64,000 bases of DNA, taken from assembly GCA_946965045.2 (NCBI GenBank), contig OX337236.1:1054001-1118000 (forward strand), read 5' to 3'. Below are positions 45,835 to 56,721 of this stretch, in pieces. Both the position numbers and the translations under genes were made by a program. Each line of letters starts with the position of its first letter. The first letter of the stretch is position 1. The DNA is from Epithemia pelagica. Lineage: Eukaryota; Bacillariophyta; Bacillariophyceae; Surirellales; Surirellaceae. The notes under the pieces were generated by a model, which was given only the letters and a program-made list of their open reading frames with translations, was not told the DNA's origin and made no database searches.

Positions 45835-47838
45835 ATGGCGGATGTAGAACCGAGCTATGCCGCGTGCGGCTCTAGCTCTCGAAAACGCAGCCGCACCACG
45901 GTCTCATCTTCGGCTCCTTATTCAGCCTCCTCGATTCCGCGGACCGGAGGTGGAACAATTGGTGCAACTGGTACGAGCAGTTTTTTGGTGCCGCAACCGG
46001 TGCCCCGTCCAGAATCGTCCGACGATCGCGTTCGAGCATCCCAACTGCACGATCCAAAGCAACGCACGAAAGCGTTGAATGCCATTTTAAAATTGTCAAG
46101 TAGTCATGAAATGAACTACGCGCTGACAGGAGACTCGGTGTTGCAAAGACTGGTGAATATTGCCATGGAATGCATGCATTGGGAGAACGATACACCACCG
46201 TCTCTTCCCTCACGACAGCAACACCGAAACAAAGACCAAAGCAAGCCTGGCGAACCAACGAAAACTTCAAATCTCAACTCTGATTCAGTCAATCTTGTGC
46301 CGAATGATATGTCAGACGGCGAAGAAGGTATAGAAGAGGACCCGATCTTTTCTTCCGCAATGGCTTGGACTCATCCTCCGACTTCTGAAATGGAAAATTG
46401 GGCAAATCATTGGAAAAATGTCTTAAGTTCTTCTCGACGATGTCTTCATAGTAATCCGCAGGATCCTAACAACAATTTCAAAACGTTGGAAGTGATTGTG
46501 GCTATCCTGCGCAATCTGTCCTTTGTGGGGGCTAATTTGCGCATGCTCGCGTACACTCCGTCTGTGATATCCGTTCTGATTGGTTGCATGTATGAATGTC
46601 ACGAGGACTTTGGATCGGCGGGGGCCGCTTCGACGACGGACTACCGTGGCAGTAGTTCACGAGACAGTGGACAATATTCCAGCGGACACAGCACCAGTGC
46701 ATCCGAAGAAGCAGCCAAGGCGGCACTTGGGCGAATCAATTTGACCGTCAATGCCATGCAAACGCTCATCCACTTGATTCCCTACCTCGATTTTTCGGGG
46801 CAAAAATTACTTGCGGATCGCCTCTTTTATTCTCCGCATTCCATCAAGGAAGGCCCCATGGTTCCGGATAGTTCATCTTTTGGACAAACCGCAAGTGGCA
46901 GTTGGGGCTTTGGCGGTATGTGGCTGGCCAAGCGGTTGGATACAAAAGAGGACGTTATGTCCGACGTCACAAAAGACTTTTTGTTGACCTTTGCATCAGA
47001 CTACTTGGTGGCAATTTGGAGCTTGTTCCCGGCTCTAGCCCATGTACTGACCAATCCACACTGTCCTCGTTCAGTTATGCTAGTGGCCGTTGATCTGTTA
47101 CAAGAACTTATTAGTCAGGCTCGAGTCGGTGTCGTTGGGAGCGTTGATCTGGAAGATCAAGAAGATGAAATTCCTACGTTGAGAGCCATTTTGGTACGCA
47201 TGCCCGATGCTGTACTGGACCGCTTGGTGGACTTATTGTACGTTCCAAGGCTTGGTCCGGACTCGTTGGAGTATCTCGATCCAGTCCACAACATTGTCAC
47301 ACGTGTCACCACGCTTAAATTGCTCATGGGCTACGATGCTACGGTCGATACGGATCTACGAGATCGTACGTTGGACGTCTTGGTTCCTCTGTTGGAATTG
47401 GACTCCCCCCGCATGGCTTCACGATTAGGGATGCACACGTATAGCGACATGAAGAGGAAGGACAGCAAACCACTTCTCCCCATGGTCCGCACACGGTTGT
47501 GGGATGCCTTGGTACCCATTTTGACGAGCAAAGTGGGTAGAAATGAAGCCACGTTGCTGGCCTCACACTTGTTTCGTGAATTGGCAAAAGCACGGTCGAA
47601 TCAAATGGCGTTGCAGTATGTCCAAGGGAGATTGGTAGAACTCGCAAGTCGTGACAACCGTGTCGCAAACTTGCTTTGGAATCATTTGCGTCCAATCTCA
47701 TCTCATGGCTCCACTGACGATGATCACGATGACGACAACATTGATGAAACCGAATCGGCCGATCCCCAGCACGATAATGCGCACAAGAGTTTTGTCGCAA
47801 CATCCGGTGACCAAGAAAGTCAAACAGAAAAAGTATGA
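45835..47838 (+). CDS. Helical-repeat (armadillo-like) nuclear protein, possibly SWI/SNF BAF250-like, 667 aa
   Basis: The first 110 residues are Ser/Gly-rich with a basic SSRKRSRTT patch that could be a nuclear signal. From about residue 210 onwards the sequence is helical: KTLEVIVAILRNLSFVGANLRMLAYTPSVISVLIGCM, then INLTVNAMQTLIHLIPYLDFSG, and later MLVAVDLLQELISQ and TTLKLLMGYDATVDTDLRD. LEVIVAILRNLSF followed by a loss-of-function-type ARM pattern recalls the BAF250/ARID1 C-terminal domain of SWI/SNF complexes, but I hold this loosely. The tail is acidic (DDDHDDDNIDETE). I chose the ATG at 45835, which sits in ACCATGG; another in-frame ATG lies 84 bp upstream at 45751. One exon. Confidence 0.7.
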   Translation: MADVEPSYAACGSSSRKRSRTTVSSSAPYSASSIPRTGGGTIGATGTSSFLVPQPVPRPESSDDRVRASQLHDPKQRTKALNAILKLSSSHEMNYALTGDSVLQRLVNIAMECMHWENDTPPSLPSRQQHRNKDQSKPGEPTKTSNLNSDSVNLVPNDMSDGEEGIEEDPIFSSAMAWTHPPTSEMENWANHWKNVLSSSRRCLHSNPQDPNNNFKTLEVIVAILRNLSFVGANLRMLAYTPSVISVLIGCMYECHEDFGSAGAASTTDYRGSSSRDSGQYSSGHSTSASEEAAKAALGRINLTVNAMQTLIHLIPYLDFSGQKLLADRLFYSPHSIKEGPMVPDSSSFGQTASGSWGFGGMWLAKRLDTKEDVMSDVTKDFLLTFASDYLVAIWSLFPALAHVLTNPHCPRSVMLVAVDLLQELISQARVGVVGSVDLEDQEDEIPTLRAILVRMPDAVLDRLVDLLYVPRLGPDSLEYLDPVHNIVTRVTTLKLLMGYDATVDTDLRDRTLDVLVPLLELDSPRMASRLGMHTYSDMKRKDSKPLLPMVRTRLWDALVPILTSKVGRNEATLLASHLFRELAKARSNQMALQYVQGRLVELASRDNRVANLLWNHLRPISSHGSTDDDHDDDNIDETESADPQHDNAHKSFVATSGDQESQTEKV

Positions 47839-48363
47839 GCGAGCGCATTAGAAGACAGCGAGTCAAGACTGAAAGACCCGGATGCCTATCCGAATCTTCG
47901 TACTTGGACGTCGCGTGATTTGTTGATATGGCTTACGATCCGTCTTTGTACTGTTCGGTGTTCATCATTCGAAATCCAATACAATCACTCGTAGGTCCCG
48001 ATACTGGCAATGAGGAGCCTTGCAACAGACTAAATGTTCTCATGCTGGCAACTTTCATTTGCTCGTCGTGGAGACGCGGTTGTTGACTGGCTCATCAGGT
48101 CTCAGTCGCATGTTTTGTGGTGAGTTTTTGCGATCTAGAATATTATGCTTTTCTCTGTGTACTGTGTTTGGTTTGTGGACCAGTTTCCACATCATTATTG
48201 CACTTATCATGAAAATTACTTTCCTATGTTGATTAGGAGAATCACAGCATACAAAAACGTTTTTTACGGATTACACCACATCAGATTGGACGTAGAACAG
48301 CGTTTCCCAACCCAGGCCTGATACCGGTAGGTTGCATTTCAGATTCAATGGGCCAAACTTTAT
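47839..48363. other. Intergenic, no gene seen
   Basis: This is the 3' flank of the helical-repeat gene. I see no ORF or repeat of note. Confidence 0.5.
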
Positions 48364-48600
48364 CTACGCTATCTTCTTACGTCTCTCCTCTTCTTTCATC
48401 TCTCGGCGAAGCAGGAAGACCCAGCCAATCAAAGCTAAGGCAGGAATCGAGAGACCGAGCGCCAACATCCACTCTTGCCATGTGGTCATCATGATCAATA
48501 CAGAAAAGAAGATGGTCGGCTTGTATCTCTCTGGAAACCCAACAAGACAAACTCCGTGTATCTCCTCATCAAACTTATGTTTCGATTTTCGCGGCCACAT
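48364..48600 (-). CDS. Possible small single-pass membrane protein, 78 aa
   Basis: The ORF has a polar N-terminal half, one clear hydrophobic span (WMLALGLSIPALALIGWVFLL) and a very charged end (RREMKEEERRKKIA). The charge after the span would hold it in a membrane with a cytosolic C-terminus. Short forms starting at later Met codons (MTTWQEW) are possible. I do not recognise a family. Such ORFs arise by chance, so this is only a candidate; the well-shaped span and charged tail are the reason to list it. Confidence 0.35.
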   Translation of the reverse strand: MWPRKSKHKFDEEIHGVCLVGFPERYKPTIFFSVLIMMTTWQEWMLALGLSIPALALIGWVFLLRREMKEEERRKKIA

Positions 48601-48865
48601 CAAAAATCGCCCCCAGGAATAAAGGGGTGGTGCCCCCTGTAGTATCGGCGTTGAGCCAAAAGTAGGCGATAGACCCCGAGATAAGTTTCGTGACTACTAG
48701 CTATCTCTAGCTAGCAACTACAATACCTCTCTACTCTAGTAGAGAGCTAGCTACTCTCTACTAAGATAGAAGAGTCTGCAAAATGACAAAAAAAATGACA
48801 AGTGAAAATAGTTCGCCTTCATCCGGGCGTGGCATTCATAACAATAGACTAAATTGTACTCGACG

Positions 48866-48883
48866 CTCGAGCTCGAGCTCGAG
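48866..48883. repeat. 18-bp perfect palindrome (CTCGAG/GAGCTC)
   Basis: CTCGAGCTCGAGCTCGAG is fully self-complementary. No gene is nearby, so a regulatory role is unproven. Confidence 0.85.
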
Positions 48884-49923
48884 ATGGAGTTCATAGTCAT
48901 AACTCGTACTGGGCCTAATCACTAGTCACTGGGCGTACTAAGAACTAAGAAGTTGTGAAAGTGATTATCGTATCCCCTACTCCTAGTATGTTTTTAAGTA
49001 GCTACTCTATCTGGAGAGGACAACTTATCCTTGTCTAGCTAGAGGTAGCAAAAGCGACCGCGCGCCGCGAAGCAAGAAGCAACGCACTATGTTTTATGTT
49101 CTTGTGTTTGATAAAGAAGCTGCGAGCTGCTACCTGCTACAGCTGGAAGTATCAAGGCTTTTGCGATGGCTTCAGACTTCAGACCATCATAATAATATTT
49201 GTAGTAGGAGTATCTAACATGAGACCATGACCATGAGGTATGAGGTCATTAACACAAAAACAAACTGCACTCCTGCAACAGATAAGACATGCATTGCTCC
49301 ATCAACCATCAAACCGCTCCTGCTATGGAGCCTAGAGCACTCGGCCTACCCTTATGTAGCTCTAACTGCTTCAGCGCTATGATGTCATCTACTGCTTTTA
49401 TTTACTCCTATTTTGTTGTGTCAAGGAACGATAGGGTGCAATTATTGATGGGGTATGCGGTATGCGATCTTCATTTCAAAATACCAGCGACCAGCGGATC
49501 AGGAGTACGTGCTGGGAGCTGGCTAGGCGTAGTTCTTTGTTCTCTAGCTAGGGAAGCGAAACCATGGACTAGCTAGTAGGAGTAGGTGGGATGCAGCGAG
49601 ACCTCCTCCTCCACCCTCCACCGAGTTGCCGGAAGTCGGGAACCGGAGAAATAGAATCCCCTATGCGATATGTTGTGGCAATTTGAAATTTGGAATCCTT
49701 GCGGGAATCCTTCTTAGGCGAGTACCTTTCTTTTTATGCCGAGAAGGAATAGAGAATACCAACAACCAACAACCTCTAGGAGTAGGAGTAGTAGGCAGTA
49801 GGCACTACCTGTCGGCTGCCGGAGAGAAAAGGGTTCGCAGTTCGCAGTCGCAGGTCGCAGTGCTCGATGTTTACCACGTCCGTCTTGAGCGCACTCTCTG
49901 CGCTCTGCGTCTGCGGCAGTTTG

Positions 49924-50049
49924 TTGTGGTTTGTGGTTTGTGGTTTGTGGTTTGTGGTTTGTGGTTTGTGGTTTGTGGTTTGTGGTTTGTGGTTTGTGGT
50001 TTGTGGTTTGTGGTTTGTGGTTTGTGGTTTGTGGTTTGTGGTTTGTGGT
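49924..50049. repeat. (TTGTGGT)18 microsatellite
   Basis: Eighteen 7-bp units run without interruption over 126 bp. The unit length is not a multiple of three, so several frames stay open as VVCGLWF-type artefacts. The unit differs from TTAGGG telomere repeats. Confidence 0.97.
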
Positions 50050-51506
50050 GCTGTGGAGTGCGGAATGTCGATGGTGGATGTGTTGGCAAGTGGCAAAGAA
50101 GCAAGAAATGGCAAATTGCAATTTTCGACTTAGTACTTTGTATGCCTCTAAGTGCTAAGTACTAATTCTGACTTTAAGTTGCACTTGTCTTAGATCTTAG
50201 ACTCCTGGCTCCTCATAGTTTACCGTACTATTTGATTTTCCTCTCTCTACTAGTAGGAGTAGCTCTCTCTAGCTTTAGTAGCGAGAGTAGAGAGGTTTCT
50301 CATACTCCTAGCTAGAATTTATCGCATTCCTCGTCTTGATTCTGGAGTGGAGTCCTCGGTAGAAAGGCTCTCTAGCTAGCTAAAGCTACAGAGAAGAGAG
50401 AGAGTGACAGGAAGAGAAGCTTATGATGTCTACCTAGAGACAAATGTATACATATCTCTAGTAGAGGGAGGAGCTGCGAGTAGCTCCTACTCCTACTAGC
50501 TACTCTTACTACGGTAGCTACCTCTACTCTCTCTACTTCTCCTCTCTCTAGAGAAGGGAGCTCCGACTCCGAAGCCATGCCAGTCGTCTATGTCTAGTGT
50601 TTGTCTATGCCAGTCGTCTATGTCCAGTGTCTGTCTATGTCCAGTGTCCAGTGTGTTCCATGTTCGATGTTCGATGTCCAGCCAGCGTCTCCGATCTCCG
50701 ATCTCCGATCTCCCGAACGTTATCTGTAATATCTGTAATCTACAATCTACGTGTCGTATTATTTCTTATATGTACGAGTAGCGAGTACGAGTAGCGAGTA
50801 TGTCGTTGCATAAGGCATAAGGCATAAGGTATTCATTCCTCATTCCTCGTCACTCATCATGACTTAACAGCGACGATGACGAATAATAAAGGAGAATAAT
50901 AAATAATACGAGTAACGAGTAACGATGTACTTGGTACTTGACCACGAACCACGACCAATAACCAATAACCAAGTAACAAGAGGAAAAGCTTTCCATTTCC
51001 ATTAGTTCCGGAGCTCGGCTAAATAGTGACAAGCATCATAGATTGTCCGGTCTTGAATTGCGTTTCATGACTCATGACTCCAGACATAGCAGGAATATGA
51101 AGTATGAAGTACTACTAGAGGATTAGGATTGTGAGGTCAGAGTTCAGAGAAGAAGCCACGGCCGACGGCCACGCATCATTGCTCCAGACTAGTTTGACTA
51201 CGTGTTACGAGTAGGTTCTACGGATCATAATTCATAATGGATAATGATGATCAATGATTGATGAGCACAAAGGGATTACTCTCCAGCTCAACTACTGTTC
51301 GTTGGTGCATCGGGAATCGGGACACTTAGCTCTAGAGAGAACGGAAAGGTCCAACTACCTAGCAACAAGATAGTCCCAGAACCAGAGCTGCGGGCACTCC
51401 CAACTCCCGTAAAGTCAGGAAGCAGATGCAGGAAGCACAAGCAACAAACACCTGTGTAAAATCGAAATATTCGTGTTCCTAGCAAGGATAGTGTCATGAT
51501 ATACTG

Positions 51507-51870
51507 TAGAGCTGGGTCAAGCGTCAAGCGCTCAAGCGCTCAAGCGCTTGACTTCTCAAGCGCTTGAGGAGCTCCAGCGCAGAAAGGGTGTTGCTTGAGA
51601 GCTCAAGCGCTCAAGCACCCGGACTACCGGAAAGTCCTTAAACGTAGCAAAAACCCGGGAAGTATCTTCTACAATAGAGTTTCCATTGCATATCAGTTAC
51701 GTAATGAGAGTAGTTGCCATTTCACTAGAGGTAGTGCGATGAGTCTATTGCCATAGTTTCCCGAGTTAGCCCTGTTCGCTGCCGCTTGAGCGCTTGAATT
51801 TGGTCCTAGCTCAAGCGCTCAAGCGCTTGAGTTCTCCAGCAGAAAAAAGCTGTTGCTTGACCCAGCTCTA
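51507..51870. mobile_element. MITE-like element with TA target duplication and 14-bp TIRs
   Basis: The left end is TA-GAGCTGGGTCAAGC at 51507-51522 and the right end is its exact reverse complement, GCTTGACCCAGCTC-TA, at 51855-51870. TA duplications with short terminal inverted repeats fit a Tc1/mariner-type non-autonomous element of about 360 bp. The interior next to both ends is packed with AAGCGCTC/GAGCGCTT palindromes, so each side can fold by itself. There is no coding capacity. Confidence 0.7.
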
Positions 51871-52184
51871 ATTTTCTGTCTATTGTATGTCGGCGCATTA
51901 ATGGGCGGCTAGCTAGTCGGCAATCGGTAACACGTGGTTGCTTGCTGTGGATTATGGCCGGTTGCTTTTGCTCGTACTCTAGCTGGTAGGGCTCGGAGCT
52001 AGTACGAGTACTCGTACACAATGTGTTGGTAGTGTACATACAATAATTCAAAACTTCTGCGCCCACAAGCCACAAGACATCATGTTTCTCCATCTCCACA
52101 AAAAGCGAACGCCGAACGCCGAAGCTTTAATCTCCGCGTTCAGCTCAAAAAACAAACAAAAAAACAAAGAGAGGAGAATTGAAA
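51871..52184. other. HSF gene promoter and leader
   Basis: This 314-bp stretch precedes the HSF start. Near the ATG it is A-rich (AAAAAACAAACAAAAAAACAA). I see nothing else. Confidence 0.45.
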
Positions 52185-53628
52185 ATGATCATAGAATCAA
52201 TAAAGAGAAACGCCATGCTGGAAACAAGCATGTCGAGAAAAGCGGACGCGTCCCACAAGAGCAACCCTGATGGGGACTTTAAAACTGGGAAGAGGGAGAT
52301 GAAAGGATTGATTACAGACGGTGAGATAAAAGACGAGCGTACTCGTTCCGTCATCACCTTGTGTCTTTCAGTTTTGTTCTGTTCGATAAATAATAATATA
52401 CTGACGAGCTTTTATCCAGTTTTGTACAGGTATGGAAGTGGGAACAAGAAGCAAAAGTTGGATGGTGGGAGACGAGCAGTCACCACAATGGCAGAAATCC
52501 CGCGTTCAGGACTTTTGGAACATAAACCGGCTAGACCGGACATGTCAGCGTCAGTTGACGAAAACAGCTCCCAATCATCGTCGTCGGAAACCAGACCGAA
52601 AGAAGTATCCTGCTCCAACAATTGTGAAAATTCTGTCACTAAACAGTCCAGCAGCGTGGATTTGAGCCTCGACTATTTCATCGATATTGAAAAAGCCCAA
52701 TACACTTTCCCAGAGCGACTCATGGAGCTGCTAATGAATGGAACCGTCAAGAAAGCAATGTGGTGGCTTCCTGGTGGCGAAGCATTTGCTTTGGTCCCCA
52801 ACACTTTTTACGACATTGTACTTTCGAAATACTTTCAGGGCACCAAGTTTGAAAGCTTTACGCGGAAGCTTAATCGATGGTAAGTTCATCAAGCACATAG
52901 CACCAACGCTAAAGGAACCGAGAACTCATCGAATTGCTTTAAGGGGCTTTAAACGACTCTCGGGACAAGGGGTTCCAAGAGGGACAATAGCCTACTATCA
53001 CATGTTGTTTAAGAAAAACAGCCCTGATCTCATGAAAAAGATGCGAAGCGGGAAGAGTAACCAAAGTCATGAAACTGATGGTCCCTTCACTGGAGGTGTT
53101 CTGCCGTCACTTAGCCCAGGAGGTGGTTTCTTTCACCCATATCTGACGTCTCAGGTTTCGAATGGAGATGGTCAGAGCTCAGTTCTCTCCCGCCAAGGCA
53201 GTCTGCTCCCCGTCGCGTCGAGTGACGTCAACAGCATGAGACTGCAGTTGTTAGCAGCAAATCCAAGAAGAGAATTGATCTCACAGGTAGGGAACCAGTC
53301 TTCCATGCAAAGTAGCGCCACGGTCCGACAACTTCTGGCACAGGAACAACGCCAAGCTAATGCCCTTGTGCAGCAGTTGAACCTGACCAATAGTAGCGCG
53401 GCCGACCTTTCCATGCGGCGACAAGCTGAACTCCTTGCGCTCGAAGAGCTTCGTCTTGCTCAACGACAGCATGCTGCGCAGCAGGCTCAAACACGGACTC
53501 AACTTCATCAACTGCAGCAAGCCGTGGCACCGCAGGCACCAGACCATACGACAGAAGACCAAATCCGTTTGCTTCTACTTCAAAGGCAACTGAACAGTCG
53601 GAACAACGGGTGCGGCGGTACTCTGTAG
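52185..53628 (+). CDS. HSF-type transcription factor, 426 aa (three-exon model)
   Basis: CDS join(52185..52320,52420..52879,52944..53628). The HSF DNA-binding domain covers about residues 139-240: YTFPERLMELL, WLPGGEAFALVPNTFYDIVLSKYF and FESFTRKLNRW at the end of exon 2, then GFKRLS and YYHMLFKKNSPDLMKKM in exon 3. The 64-bp second intron (GTAAGT, TTTAAG) is required: splicing restores the conserved LNRWGFKR. The first intron (52321-52419; GTGAGA, TATCCAG, with CTGAC as branch point) is optional, since the frame is open through it; skipping it would add 33 hydrophobic, atypical residues. The C-terminal half is Gln/Ala/Leu-rich, with a QAELLALEELRLAQRQ-type coil. HSFs are the largest transcription-factor family in diatoms. 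Confidence 0.88.
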
Positions 53629-53927
53629 AAAGAAGATAGTCGGATTCAAAGCAAAGCGGGGAATCACCAGCTAAAAGAATAGGAGGAGCACAGAAGATGT
53701 CTTCATCTTGCTCTCAGATTGTTTAACGCTATGTATAGTTTCATTCGCCTTTCAGCATTAAAGATCACGCTAGCTCTGAAACGTAGAGGAGTCCAAGGGC
53801 TGGCGCATCGTACCTGTGCTCCAAGATCTTCCTAACCGCAGGCATGATAGACCAAAAATGTGTCGTCTATTCACTATGAACTCGGAAGCCTAGTTCACAT
53901 GGAGCAGAGAAAAGTACTGTTGTCTAA
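53629..53927. other. HSF 3' flank, nothing seen
   Basis: This 299-bp stretch between the HSF stop and the GYF-gene relic shows no ORF or repeat. Confidence 0.45.
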
Positions 53928-54290
53928 ATTAGATGACTCAAAGATACTGCGCAAAATCCCTTTCATCCGTCTAACTAACTAGGTCATTGGTGGACTGGTG
54001 GCATGCCCTAATTGCTTTGAGGTATGCCGGTATTCCCACTTCCCGATAAGATCAAACCCGTAGTATTGGACAGCGCAAAATGTCGTGTCGTGATTGCTGA
54101 TATATGAATGCTTCCCCAGCATTTAAAACAATGCACTCGCAATCGAAGTGTCATGATTCAAGGCTTGTCTTGCCATGTTATCATCATTTTATCTCTCTCT
54201 TTCAAGGCGGCGTTTTCGTCGTTGTTCATTACTTGTCCCTATCGAATAAGAGCAGATGATATGGTTTCCGTTTCTGCGGCCAAGTTGGAC
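53928..54290 (-). pseudogene. Decayed partial copy of the CD2BP2/Lin1-like (GYF) gene
   Basis: Two blocks match the intact gene at 56722-58080. Block 53928-53965 matches its C-terminal end (GACTCAAAGATACTGC against GGCTCAAAGATACTGC near 56720). Block 54021-54290 matches 57128-57406, with shared CATTCCCACTTCCCGAT, GCGCAAAATGTC and CGTATCGAATAAGAGC-like runs. The 57 bp between the blocks replaces about 370 bp of the gene. Substitutions and indels break the frame; only the piece encoding AETETISSALIR remains readable. It is probably a segmental duplicate that lost function; the GYF box itself falls in the deleted part. Confidence 0.8.
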
Positions 54291-56721
54291 AGGTTAAGAC
54301 CGAACTCACGAACAGAGAACACTCTTTCAACGACATAGTGAATCGAGCGCATCTTTCCCATCATCGATGGGGATGAAAATGAAATGAAAAAGGTGCCGTT
54401 GATAGCTTCGTAGGCTTTGTTCACCGTTCGAGCTTGGGCCCTAGCCAAGAGGTGAACTGGGAACTGACAAGACTGTTTGCTCATTGATAACTTTGTCAAG
54501 CATCATTCATCCGAACGTGTTTGCGTTTACTGCAACAACACACACAAACGACGTTTGCTGCATCAGGATACAAAGCACCACCGCGAGAACACTTTCTCAC
54601 CCACAAAACACTTTAGTATTCCATCGCCGTCATCCCATGTCTACTTTGACCGCATTTTATTTCTTTTCCGTGCTCAAAGCCGATACAAGCGGTGAAGTGG
54701 ATCCAAATCAAATTCTCGAAAAACACTGTCTTCTTGGCCCTCGCTGTCTGTCGCCCTTGATCCACTCACTCGAGTCCTCACGTTGACACCGTATGAAACA
54801 GCAATTCCTGTCCGGCCCTTTTTCGGTTCTTTGCTCTTTCCTTACTAGGGCTGTCGGCTTTTTGACTATTACCTCTGCCATCGCTGCCAAAGTGCCTTTG
54901 CCCTTTACAGGGAATCGTTCACTGATTCGGATTGGATGCATAGATCGGCTGAATCGTTACTCACAGTCACCAATTTGGTTAACGTCGTGGCCTTTTGACA
55001 ACTTCTAGTCACCCGGGAAGCTGGACGACGACTTACCAGCGCCGCTGTCCTCCTCCAGTTATACTCACATGGTCGTCTTGTAAGGATTGGGAACACTTAT
55101 CGCGAATCTCACTGCGGTAGTATTTGCCCGAGTCGCCTATACGACCGTAAATACCCCCTACTTGGCTGGATTTATCGATTTGCCCCTCGACTGGGTAAAT
55201 AATATTACACAACACGCCCAAAACCTGACAATCCTCTGAGAACCTTGTTGGATTATCCATACCAGCTTCGTTGGTGGAATTCTTCGTCAGAATGGGATTT
55301 TCTTGGCGGTTGGCCGAAGTGACCCGACAAGAAACATGCCGGGGCTTGACCTGGGGACTCTTGCTCCTGCATTCCAGTGGCTTTAGTCTATTTAGTATCA
55401 TTCAAAAAGAATTCTTTTTTTTCATACCGCGCATTTTTCCTCACTGGAGGCAGCCGACATTAGTCGATTGCGCGCCTCTTCTACCCAATTTGTATCCGCG
55501 GCTGTCCTGGTTGTCACACGTCCCATATCGTACACTAGAGCTCCTCCCCGAGCTCGATCTTCCCGGCTCGCTCATTAACCCCAATTGGAGCAAAATAAGG
55601 CACGTGGAGCGCGACGTGCCGACACCAGGTGTCCTTGTTAGTCCTAATGGACGGATAGGAAGCTTCCCGTATCGAATTTTCGTAAGTCAGTCATCTCGGC
55701 TTTTCCGTCCAGTGGAAACTTGAGGACACAGATGGCTCCGTTTGTTGTGGAAGTATGTTCCAAATTGACAAACGGCGTCGGAAAAGGGGTGATGTGATCG
55801 CACGGAGAAAAATTGCAGGTTCATCCTTTCGGAAGATCCTGGATACGTGCATCAAGAGTGAGGCCTGATCATCTTGGGTCATTTCATCTTCTTTCTTGGG
55901 TTGACGACATTGGAGGGCAATTCCTTATCTGCTGCATCGTCCTCGTTCTCATCCTGGCCTTCGATGAATGCAGCGGGCTGTGCCGCTACAAGGTCGACAT
56001 CTATGACACTACTTTCAGTCGGTAGCCAAGTCATTCTCCATGGAGTCATGTTGATAAGAATTCCGAAAACAGGGGAAACGAAGTGGGAATATGGGGAAGG
56101 TGTCGTAGGAAATTGTCACGTTCTCCCAAAACTTGAGAATGCTCTATAGACCTTTTGGTTTACGAGGGCACTTCAGTCTTATTCACCTGAGCAACGCCGA
56201 TAGGAATTGCTCTCACTGATACAACCACAGATCAGGTCGAATGCGTGATATCTCAGCGAATTTCCACATTGCTAACAGAAAGCGCATAGAGTATATATTT
56301 TCAAGATAGACTCGTAACATAATGCTCCGAATGATTTACGAATATGACCATGAACTGATTTCAGACAAGAAGACAAGACAAACGCATCATTGGACCCGAT
56401 CTTCCTGAGCTTCTGCATGCTCTTCATTTCAGGGGCTGATGGGCCCCTTTTCTCACATCGTCCGTACAAGTCCATGAAATTCCTTCAGATTGCGTCAACT
56501 CCTTAACGACTCGAGGATTTCCTGGATTTATCTTGCGCTTCATGCCTTTGTGCGTGCATGCGATATGCCACTGTTCTCGGTTGTGGTTCCGCTATTTTAC
56601 GGACAGTAGTCCTAAACGGCAACGCCGCAGAAGAGTGGCGGGGTAGGAATTTCCCCATTGGGCGTGGCATAGCCTTGGAGTAAATGGAAGATAGAACATG
56701 ATCGTTGTCCAACTTGATGGC
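54291..56721. other. Intergenic, 2.4 kb, no confident gene
   Basis: Several short ORFs occur (for example 55271-55723 on + and 56503-56712 on -), but none shows a domain, a signal or sensible composition. The left end may be further decayed sequence of the GYF relic. I see no RNA gene or tandem repeat. Confidence 0.5.

Larger units (their letters stand above)
48620..51506. other. Gene-poor tract of cryptic simple sequence
   Basis: I see no gene here. The tract is full of short motifs such as CTAGCTAG, TAGTAGGAGTAG and CTCTCTAC, and of adjacent near-duplicates: CATAAGG three times near 50810-50828, ATCTCCG three times near 50690-50712, GAGTACGAGTAGC twice near 50775-50800, and ACCAATA twice near 50953. 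It appears to have grown by repeated short slippage. Confidence 0.7.

Noticed and set aside
49924-50049. Interstitial telomere repeat
   Set aside because: The unit TTGTGGT is not TTAGGG or TTTAGGG, and no degenerate telomere units flank it.
49626-50165. ORFs reading VVCGLWF repeats
   Set aside because: They are translations of the 7-bp microsatellite, with no domain or start context.
52339-52429. HSF first intron using GTACTC at 52339 or the TACAG acceptor at 52429
   Set aside because: Those sites give 91-bp or 109-bp introns that break the frame; GTGAGA at 52321 with TATCCAG at 52419 gives 99 bp and keeps it.
55271-55723. 150-aa + strand ORF
   Set aside because: Its composition is erratic, it has no domain, and its Phe-rich stretch comes from a T-run. 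I do not call it.
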